Origin: an uncultured Draconibacterium sp.
Lineage (GTDB): Bacteria > Bacteroidota > Bacteroidia > Bacteroidales > Prolixibacteraceae
Direction: 5' to 3'
NCBI RefSeq assembly: GCF_963675585.1
Contig: NZ_OY776414.1
Span: 661,001-725,000, forward strand
Length of the DNA: 64,000 bases
Below are positions 9,148 through 16,473 of the stretch, in pieces; positions within the stretch are counted from its first letter, which is position 1; each line of letters begins with the position of its first letter. The notes below the pieces were generated by a model, which was given only the letters and a program-made list of their open reading frames with translations, was not told where the DNA came from and did no database searches. The position numbers were made by a program, and so were the translations under genes.

Positions 9148-9288
9148 CTTTTACCGGGTGGGTAAAAGCGCATTCTCCTTTCCAATTTATTCCCAATTTT
9201 ATCGGGAATGCGGGAGGATAACCTGTTTCCGGGTTATCCCATCGGCTGGTACACCATAACAGAAGTTTTAGGTGTAAAAGCTCGGAGA
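9148..9288 (-). promoter_or_regulatory. structured leader, candidate Moco riboswitch
   Basis: On the leftward transcript, CUCC (9280s) can pair with GGAG at 9174-9178 to close a multi-helix domain. Inside are a hairpin ACACC/GGUGU carrying CCUAAA opposite UAUGG, which closely matches the 11-nt GAAA tetraloop receptor, and an 8-bp hairpin GGAUAACC/GGUUAUCC capped by a GGAAAC loop (GAAA tetraloop). A further AUUCCC/GGGAAU hairpin follows. A tetraloop-receptor pair and a position directly ahead of Moco genes are features of the Moco riboswitch (Rfam MOCO_RNA_motif). A final 8-bp hairpin at 9148-9168, without a U run, suggests translational control. Confidence 0.7.
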
Positions 9289-9416
9289 CAAAATTTATCT
9301 GACAAAAATAATAAACAAATGTAGATATGTGTATATGATAGTGAATTTTGTTGAAATTTATAATCGTTTTTAAAAGCATTGAATATCTTTACAGCTATAC
9401 TTTAAGGATTGAATGT

Positions 9417-10874
9417 ATGATGCGGTTTCTCTATCTCTATCTTTTCCTTTTTTCGCTTTCTTTTCTGGGAAAGGCAAGTGAGAAATACATGTCTGAACCG
9501 TTCTCTGCAAAGCAAAATAACTTGCCTGATTTATTAAAAAGCCGGAGTTTTGCCAATAAATCTACTTTGATTAATGAACTGTATTTTGGGGATTTTTCCG
9601 AGGGTATAAAAAGCACTTCATACAAATTAAAACTCGATAGTATAATCGTATCGGAACGATCGGTAGTTAGTGGAAATCTGGAAAAATCGTATTTGCATAC
9701 ATGTACTTTTGATACCGAAGGAAATAGGGTAGTAGTGAATATTTTTTATTGGGATACGGAGAAGGAAAAGTGGAGAATTAACGACGAAAATTATTATTTG
9801 TTTGATGAAAATAAGCAGTTAAAACAGGTTGAGTTTCAGGAGTACTTTTTACCCACATACCGCTGGTATACACGTATTGATTATGAATACGAAAATGGTA
9901 TGCTAAAAACCGAGAGTCGCTACGACAAAGTGGATGAGATTGAATTTTGGGACGAAATTGAGCAGATTGAATACATTTACAATGCCGACAATTCGCTAAA
10001 TACAATCAACAGCAAAGAATGGGATCTTTTTGAGAATGACTGGGTAACAAATGCTTATCGTACTTTTGATTATGATAGTATTGGGAATCTTGTAACAGAA
10101 ACTGGTTTTGATTACAATGCTTATGATATGATAGCTACAAGAAAATTTGAAATTCAGTACCAGTATGATGAGAATAATAATTTGAGTGAAATTGTAAAAT
10201 ATGCACCTGGTGAGAACGAAGAAGTTTTTGAAGAACAATGGATGCAGGTAAATACATACAACGAATACGCTGAGCTTACCGGTGAACTTTTTTTTATCTG
10301 GGATTTCGATTTAAAAATCTGGAACAACGCAGAGAAAAATCTATATGTAACCGAGGCTCAGGGAAGTACCCTTTTTGAAGAGAGCAAACACCTTTGGAAT
10401 GAGAAAAATTTGGAATGGGTGGCCAGTTCAAAAACAGACTATATTTCAGAATACAACTATTTTTTGGACGACATTCAGAATTGGGATTTTTTGCAGGTTT
10501 ATGTGCCCGCGTATTCGTTTAATAACGTGGTTTGCGACAGAATAGAATTTGCCTCTTGGGAGAACGATGAGTGGCTGGTTTTAAGCGCAAACGATTATTA
10601 TTTCTCTGAAGATACAGTGGTTGGAATTGATGATTCAGAAGATTTGGTAATCAGCGTTTATCCAAATCCTGTAACAAACCTGTTAAACATTAAAACCGGC
10701 AATTTATCTGAAAGCGTATGTACTATTCGGGATTTAAACGGACGTGTACTAACACAAACTTATTTTCAAAACAGCACACAAATTAATGTGAGCGGTTTTA
10801 CCTCAGGAATTTATTTGATTGAGTTGACTTCGGATAATGAACGGATTTATATCGATAAGATCATAAAAAAATGA
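9417..10874 (+). CDS. secreted protein with T9SS type A sorting domain
   Basis: From the double ATG at 9417 the protein is 485 aa with a clear signal peptide (MMRFLYLYLFLFSLSFLG). The middle is rich in aromatic and acidic residues, with repeated Y.Y/W..E patterns (for example RIDYEYENGMLKTESRYD) resembling the YD-like or DUF4595-type repeats of Bacteroidota secreted proteins. The C-terminal 80 residues (from VVGIDD) form a type IX secretion sorting domain with the YPNPVTNLLNI motif and the terminal IYLIELTSDNERIYIDKIIKK-like strand pattern. The function of the middle part is unknown. It is transcribed divergently from the Moco operon. Confidence 0.85.
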   Translation: MMRFLYLYLFLFSLSFLGKASEKYMSEPFSAKQNNLPDLLKSRSFANKSTLINELYFGDFSEGIKSTSYKLKLDSIIVSERSVVSGNLEKSYLHTCTFDTEGNRVVVNIFYWDTEKEKWRINDENYYLFDENKQLKQVEFQEYFLPTYRWYTRIDYEYENGMLKTESRYDKVDEIEFWDEIEQIEYIYNADNSLNTINSKEWDLFENDWVTNAYRTFDYDSIGNLVTETGFDYNAYDMIATRKFEIQYQYDENNNLSEIVKYAPGENEEVFEEQWMQVNTYNEYAELTGELFFIWDFDLKIWNNAEKNLYVTEAQGSTLFEESKHLWNEKNLEWVASSKTDYISEYNYFLDDIQNWDFLQVYVPAYSFNNVVCDRIEFASWENDEWLVLSANDYYFSEDTVVGIDDSEDLVISVYPNPVTNLLNIKTGNLSESVCTIRDLNGRVLTQTYFQNSTQINVSGFTSGIYLIELTSDNERIYIDKIIKK

Positions 10875-10907
10875 TTGATGTAAAATACGTAAACATCAAT
10901 CATTTTT
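10870..10907 (+). terminator. rho-independent terminator
   Basis: A perfect 12-bp inverted repeat (10870-10881 with 10893-10904) overlaps the stop codon of the T9SS cargo gene and runs into a T tract. It works in both directions and also lies past the leftward ccsBA gene. Confidence 0.8.
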
Positions 10908-10971
10908 AATAGCCGAATTTTTTTATTATCTCAACAATCCCGGATACCTAACGGTAAACTCGTTGAGTAAA

Positions 10972-13900
10972 TTAAGCTGTTTCTACTGGCTCTTTAATTT
11001 TGTATTTTCCTTCAGAAAAATAGGCTGCAGCAATTACGATAAACACGATAAATGCTGCAATGTAAACTCCTGTTGGAATTGGTGCAGGTTCGCCTTGTGC
11101 ATACGAATGTAATCCTGACAAGTAATAGTTTACACCAAAATAGGTCATTAAAACCGAGCTGAAACCCAGAAGAGCACCTGCACTCATGGCAAAACTTCCT
11201 TTAAATCCCGGAATCCGGTGCATGTGAGTGATAAATGTATAAACCAAAACAGTTACCAAAGCCCAAGTTTCTTTAGGATCCCAACCCCAATAGCGACCCC
11301 AGCTTTCGTTGGCCCAAACACCACCTAAAAACGAACCTATTGTAAGCATCAAAAGACCTACAATCAATGCAATTTGAATAATGTTGGTGAGCTCTTTTAT
11401 GGTAAAGTTTATAGGTTGATGGTTTTTGCCCGATCTTGAAACCATTAAAACAAGGTTTAAGAAACCCAGCAAAGCACTGATGCCAAGAAAACCGTAACTA
11501 GCTGTAATAACAGCAACATGCACAATTAGCCAATACGATTTCAGAACTGGAACCAGGTTGGTAATTTCCGGACTCATCCAGCTCATTCCGGCAACCATTA
11601 ATGTTAGTCCGGCCAAAACAGTGGTAAGCGAAAGTGTAATTTCCGAACGGCGTGAAAATACCAAACCTCCCAAACAGGTTGCCCAACTTACAAAAATCAT
11701 CGACTCGTAACCGTTGCTCCATGGGGCATGCCCCGAAATGTACCAACGAATACCAAGACCTGCCGTTTCGAGAAAAAACATGATGAATATAAAAATGAAG
11801 GCCAGTTTTTTTATTCTTGTAAGTTGAATTTTAGGATTAAATACACTGGTTAACTGAATAAAGAGTAGAATCAGTCCGGTGAACATTAAAATTTTCGACA
11901 GCTTGCCAAAAATATTGATGTCGTTGTAAAATACTTCAAGTTTTATTTTGCTTGCCGAAGGAAGTACCGATGCTCCGAAATTAACCTGATTCTCTTTTAT
12001 TTTTTCCAATATTTTAGAAGCGCTTGCCCAATCGTTTTGGCGGAGTACATTAAAATAATTGTTTATGGTTTCATTGGCCGCGATTGCCATTTCCTGCGAT
12101 AACATGTTCGGATTGGAACCTGAGACCCATTTGCTGTTCGAGTGGTCGGGGATGGGGAAAATAGTAAGGAAATCACCCGAAAAAACGTTCATCAGAATAT
12201 TCACCCGTTCGTCAACATAAATAATTTCTTTGTCGAGTTTATTGCGTTCGTTCGACTTCTTTTCGTAAGCTTGCTGAACCAAAGCAGCCAATTTGTAACC
12301 CCCCATTTCGCGTGGTAAAACAATGGAGTTAAATGAGGCATATTTACCTGAAAATATCCCCAGCTGTTTTCTTAATTCAGGATTAGAAACTTTTATAATG
12401 GGTTCATTTTTCCATGTTTCAGGATTCACCTGCATGTCGAGAAATACTTCGGTTGGCGACATGCCTTCCCAGCTTGTTTTTTTAGCAACCTTCCTTAAAA
12501 TCTGAGAGGCCAGTGTATTTACAGGTTCAACTCGTCCGCTTCTGTTTTGAATGGCCAATTCGCCAAATTCTTTTACATGCTGTTTGTTGATTGTTGAAGA
12601 TTGAGCATTTGCAGTAAAACTGAATAAAACTCCAAGAAGCAAAATGGCGAAAAACTTTTTCCGTTCTTCTCTGATTTTTGCAGAGGTGTTAAGTAAGGTT
12701 TTAAAACGACTGTTTTTATTGAAAAGACCTAAAACCATTCCCAGCGCCATTATCAGATACCCAAAATAGGTAATTCCGGTTCCCAGGGAGTCGTGGTTTA
12801 CCGATAGAATTGTTCCTTTTTCATCGGTATCATACGACGATTGAAAGAAACGATAACCACCGTATTTTAGAATGTTATTCATATAAATCCGGAAAGGTTG
12901 TTCAACACCGCTATCTTTTAAAATTACCTCGCTGGCATACGATGAAGGACTCATTGACCCGGGGTAGCGTTCCAGTTGAAAATCGGAAAGATAAAGAGAG
13001 AATGGTAACTCAATTTGTTTAGCGCCATAGCTTATTTCTACTTCAATACCGTTAATACTGGTTTTTGTTGGTGCGCCAATTTCACCGGTGCGGCCATACA
13101 CAATTATTTCTTTTCCCTGGCTTTCGTTGGTAAGTAGCAGTTTGATTCCATCGGGCTGCGACATCCCATTTTGCGGTTGTGAATAAACCAACTCTGTTCT
13201 TGCTTTTGGATAGTACTGTTGCACCACAAAATTCAATTCCCCAATGGAATATAATTTCTGGGTTTGCACTTCAGTTTCGTTATTGGGCAGAATGTTTGTG
13301 TTTTCGGTTTGTACCATTCCCGACACCGAAATTGTATCGTTTCCAATTATATACAGCTGATTGTTTTTGCTTTTAAATACAACATCGGCCGTTTCAGTTT
13401 CCAATCCTACAGTTGTTCCAAAAAGAATCTGGTTTTCGCCTGCTTTTAAGGTTATATCATAACGTTGCATGCTTCCATCAACTGCAATAAGCGAAATAAT
13501 TGGCTGGCCCATTTGATCGGGGATAATTGTTTCAGTTGCTGAAGGCATAAACAATAAATTTTTTACTTTAATTGTTTGCCCGTTAATACTCAATTTGTCG
13601 TGGTAGGAGTTTCCGGTGTAACCCGAAAACATCACTTGTTTTTCAGTTTGTACCGTTTGGTTGTTTTGCGAAGCTTTTACAGTTACATAAGTTTCGGTTG
13701 AAATTATGGAATTGGAATCCTGTCCTTCGCGAATATGCATATTCCCTTCGTAACCGTTGTAGCGTGTTACCATGGCGCCAATGCCTATCACAATAAATGA
13801 GATGTGAAACAATAACATGGTCCATTTTTTTCGCGACACCAATTTGTATTTAAACACACTACCAATAATATTTAAACACATAATACCCAGTAAAACCTCA

Positions 13901-14049
13901 AACCAGGTAGATTTATAAATTAATATTTGAGCAGTAGTGGTGCCGTAATCGTTTTCAATAAAAGTTGCGTAGGCAATTGCAAGCGCAAAAATTGTCAAAA
14001 GTATTCCGGTAAAAAACATGGATTGTAGAAACGAGAAAAATCTTTTCAT
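10972..14049 (-). CDS. ccsBA: cytochrome c biogenesis protein CcsBA (ResB-ResC fusion)
   Basis: The 1025-aa fusion joins ResB/CcsB and CcsA. The N-terminal part has membrane helices near residues 10-30 and 55-110 with a large periplasmic domain. The C-terminal part has about eight helices and the tryptophan-rich heme-binding WWD motif (ESWGRYWGWDPKETW, D924). In system II, CcsBA exports heme and attaches it to CXXCH motifs. This is the enzyme needed to mature the multiheme cytochromes encoded directly upstream. A strong terminator at 14123-14159 separates it from them, so it may have its own promoter in the short gap. Confidence 0.92.
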   Translation of the reverse strand: MKRFFSFLQSMFFTGILLTIFALAIAYATFIENDYGTTTAQILIYKSTWFEVLLGIMCLNIIGSVFKYKLVSRKKWTMLLFHISFIVIGIGAMVTRYNGYEGNMHIREGQDSNSIISTETYVTVKASQNNQTVQTEKQVMFSGYTGNSYHDKLSINGQTIKVKNLLFMPSATETIIPDQMGQPIISLIAVDGSMQRYDITLKAGENQILFGTTVGLETETADVVFKSKNNQLYIIGNDTISVSGMVQTENTNILPNNETEVQTQKLYSIGELNFVVQQYYPKARTELVYSQPQNGMSQPDGIKLLLTNESQGKEIIVYGRTGEIGAPTKTSINGIEVEISYGAKQIELPFSLYLSDFQLERYPGSMSPSSYASEVILKDSGVEQPFRIYMNNILKYGGYRFFQSSYDTDEKGTILSVNHDSLGTGITYFGYLIMALGMVLGLFNKNSRFKTLLNTSAKIREERKKFFAILLLGVLFSFTANAQSSTINKQHVKEFGELAIQNRSGRVEPVNTLASQILRKVAKKTSWEGMSPTEVFLDMQVNPETWKNEPIIKVSNPELRKQLGIFSGKYASFNSIVLPREMGGYKLAALVQQAYEKKSNERNKLDKEIIYVDERVNILMNVFSGDFLTIFPIPDHSNSKWVSGSNPNMLSQEMAIAANETINNYFNVLRQNDWASASKILEKIKENQVNFGASVLPSASKIKLEVFYNDINIFGKLSKILMFTGLILLFIQLTSVFNPKIQLTRIKKLAFIFIFIMFFLETAGLGIRWYISGHAPWSNGYESMIFVSWATCLGGLVFSRRSEITLSLTTVLAGLTLMVAGMSWMSPEITNLVPVLKSYWLIVHVAVITASYGFLGISALLGFLNLVLMVSRSGKNHQPINFTIKELTNIIQIALIVGLLMLTIGSFLGGVWANESWGRYWGWDPKETWALVTVLVYTFITHMHRIPGFKGSFAMSAGALLGFSSVLMTYFGVNYYLSGLHSYAQGEPAPIPTGVYIAAFIVFIVIAAAYFSEGKYKIKEPVETA

Positions 14050-14122
14050 GATATTATTTCATTCATGTAAATAATTAGAAACTAGCTGTGTATTAAAGGG
14101 TTGGTTTGTCAGTAATGTACTA

Positions 14123-14159
14123 AAAAAATTCCTTTGCTTTTTTAACAAAGGAATTTTTT
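14123..14159 (-). terminator. terminator after the four-heme cytochrome gene
   Basis: A 14-bp stem (14123-14136 with 14146-14159) has A/T runs on both flanks. It ends leftward transcripts of the cytochrome cluster just before ccsBA. Confidence 0.8.
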
Positions 14160-14185
14160 ATTTTCAACTACAATTGTGTTGCAAA

Positions 14186-14677
14186 TTAATTTGTAGTTGG
14201 GTCGTCGTGAGCAATTTTTGCCACATATTCATCAAAGTTAAATCCTTTGTAATTCGGACTTTCTTCGTTGTGACAAGTTTTACAAACTGCTTCGTCAGGA
14301 AGAATCAGGCCTTTCGCCAACGAAAGTTTTTGATTTTTCATAATGGCTGCAGTTTTGTACATACTACCTGGCCCGTGGCATGATTCACAAGAAACACCTT
14401 CTTCAACTTTTAGCCCTGCCAATAATTTAGAATCAACAGAAGCTGCAGTTGAGTGGCATTTCAAACATTTCGGATCTTTTGCCTCGTCGCCTTTTAAGCT
14501 TTCCATAGCTTTGGCGTGTGGCCCTGCTTGCCACTTGTTAAACTGTTCGCCTTTATCGGCTTTGTTGTGGCACATTTTGCATTTTACTGCACCGATGTAC
14601 TTAAAATCTTGTGCTGATATTCCTGTACTAAACAGTATAACCAACCCGAATACTAAAAATAGATTTTTGTAGTTCAT
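14186..14677 (-). CDS. periplasmic tetraheme cytochrome c (c554-like)
   Basis: Starting at the ATG at 14677 gives a clean signal peptide (MNYKNLFLVFGLVILFSTGISAQ) and about 163 aa. Four CXXCH heme sites are visible (CKMCH, CLKCH, CESCH, CKTCH), with extra His residues such as AGPHAKAM that could serve as distal ligands. The spacing and the WQAGPHA/SCESCHGPG motifs resemble cytochrome c554/c-prime multiheme domains. It is probably a periplasmic electron shuttle next to the NapC/NirT-type quinol oxidase. The upstream ATG at 14710 would spoil the signal peptide. Confidence 0.85.
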   Translation of the reverse strand: MNYKNLFLVFGLVILFSTGISAQDFKYIGAVKCKMCHNKADKGEQFNKWQAGPHAKAMESLKGDEAKDPKCLKCHSTAASVDSKLLAGLKVEEGVSCESCHGPGSMYKTAAIMKNQKLSLAKGLILPDEAVCKTCHNEESPNYKGFNFDEYVAKIAHDDPTTN

Positions 14678-14721
14678 ATTTAAATTTTTATGGTTGTTAA
14701 TAATAAACAATTTCTATTCCA

Positions 14722-16224
14722 TTAATACAATGCCGCGTGACACAACGAACAAAGTTCTGTTTTCCAGGCTTCATCAATTTCTGCCGGATGTACAAACTCT
14801 AACGGTTCAAATGAATTTGCATAAGTCATACTATCCGCATTCCCCTGGGCCAGTATATTATGACACAAGTTACAATCTTTTGAGATAACTTTACCTGTTT
14901 CGGTTGCATGACGATCGTTGTGGCAACGGTAACATCCATCCGATTCCATGTGGCCGATGTTATTCGGATATTCTTTCCAACTGGCTTTCATAAACGGGAA
15001 TATGTTGTTTGCATATCCGTTTTTAATTTCGTCAATGGCCTGATTTATATCTTCTGTTTTTTCGGTATATACATCGGGATATCCCGATTCGAACCATTCT
15101 TTTACCTGCGTTTCAATTGCAAAAAATGCGCTGTCTTTATCCGGATATTCCTGATTCAGAGCCAACATGGCAATAAGTTTTATACCGGGCAGTTTTGTTG
15201 AAATTTTACCTTCACTCATCGATTTGTCGATGAAATTTTGCGGAGCATTGTAATTGTGCGACGGCCGGTTATGGCAATCCAAACAGTCCATAGTCCTTAT
15301 TTCCATCGAATCGAGTTCGGCCTCACTTACCATATTATCAGCATCGGTAAAAATTTCGGAAACACCGGTTTTGGTATTTGTATATCTTACCCATGGAATT
15401 ATTTGTCGTTTGTCGTCGGCAGATTTGTATTCAATTTTAACATCCGGGCTAATGTGTTGATGAATTCCTTTTTCTATTTCACCACTCATCATTTTCGAAC
15501 TGGTTTTTACCTGAAGATGAATAATGTTTTCAGTATTGTCTTCTTCGGTGAGGAAAGAATGTTTGATTTTTAGTTTCCGGTCGTAAAACTTCTCAGGCCA
15601 GTGACACTGCTCGCATGTTTCTTGTGCTGGTCGCAAATTTGCAATAGGAGTTGGAATGGGTTGCGGATATTTTTTGGCGAGTACCGAATAAACCTGATAC
15701 AAACCCGATAATTTACTTTTTACGTACCAGCTGGCACCTGAACCAACGTGGCATTCAACACAGGCAACTCGTTCGTGCGACGAACCATGATAGGTTGTAT
15801 ATTCAGGTTCCATTACCTGGTGACATAATTTTCCGCAAAATTCTACCGATTCAGTGTAATGAAATGCTTCGTAACTACCAATTGAAGATATTATTAGAAG
15901 AAACGTAGTTCCAATGAGGAAAATAATGGCGGCATTTCTTGTTCCAACATTATTGAAATCTATTGTGGGCCAGTTTAGTTGTTTCCCGTCTTTTTCTGCT
16001 TTTCTGGCTTTTTTGCGGTTAATACGCATTCCCAAAGGAATAAGAATCAAACCAAACACCATAAACATTGGAAGCACAATGTATATGAATAAACCAATGT
16101 ATGAACCTCCAAAACTAAAGATAGTGTTTAGGATTACCAATGATAAGATAGTTGCAAGGTTAAAGGAAGCCAGTACAGCACCTGCAATTGAAATCCAGTT
16201 TTTAATCGATGAAGGTAATTTCAT
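14722..16224 (-). CDS. NapC/NirT-type membrane multiheme cytochrome (7 heme sites)
   Basis: The 500-aa protein has two N-terminal membrane helices (about 12-35 and 40-62), a basic linker and a third helix (about 95-117), followed by a periplasmic heme domain. The first heme motif is the unusual CX3CH (CGKLCH) followed by QVMEPEYTTY, as in the NapC/NirT-like family. Six normal CXXCH motifs follow (CVECH, CEQCH, CLDCH, CYRCH, CNLCH, CSLCH). Relatives oxidise menaquinol and pass electrons to periplasmic partners. No NrfA or NapA partner is encoded in the window, so the acceptor is unknown. Confidence 0.85.
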   Translation of the reverse strand: MKLPSSIKNWISIAGAVLASFNLATILSLVILNTIFSFGGSYIGLFIYIVLPMFMVFGLILIPLGMRINRKKARKAEKDGKQLNWPTIDFNNVGTRNAAIIFLIGTTFLLIISSIGSYEAFHYTESVEFCGKLCHQVMEPEYTTYHGSSHERVACVECHVGSGASWYVKSKLSGLYQVYSVLAKKYPQPIPTPIANLRPAQETCEQCHWPEKFYDRKLKIKHSFLTEEDNTENIIHLQVKTSSKMMSGEIEKGIHQHISPDVKIEYKSADDKRQIIPWVRYTNTKTGVSEIFTDADNMVSEAELDSMEIRTMDCLDCHNRPSHNYNAPQNFIDKSMSEGKISTKLPGIKLIAMLALNQEYPDKDSAFFAIETQVKEWFESGYPDVYTEKTEDINQAIDEIKNGYANNIFPFMKASWKEYPNNIGHMESDGCYRCHNDRHATETGKVISKDCNLCHNILAQGNADSMTYANSFEPLEFVHPAEIDEAWKTELCSLCHAALY

Positions 16225-16473
16225 ATCTCTATTTTATTAATGTACAATTTAAATAGACCTAAGCAAGGTTGCAAAAAATGAATAATATTTCAATACCTGA
16301 TCTTAATTTATATCTCTTCTATATATGTCTGATTATTATGAAATTATGCTCTGTAATTGATTTTTGTTTGTAATTATTCTTAAAGAATGTTTTTCATTTT
16401 CAATAGGTTAATAATTCCTATTGTTTAGCGTATGCTATTAATAGTCGTTTTATGGAATTTTAATTTTTGATGT

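Noticed and set aside
9119-9379. N-terminal extension of the MobB-like protein (87 residues)
   Set aside because: This stretch is the structured RNA leader; the extension has no domain and the ATG at 9118 fits better.
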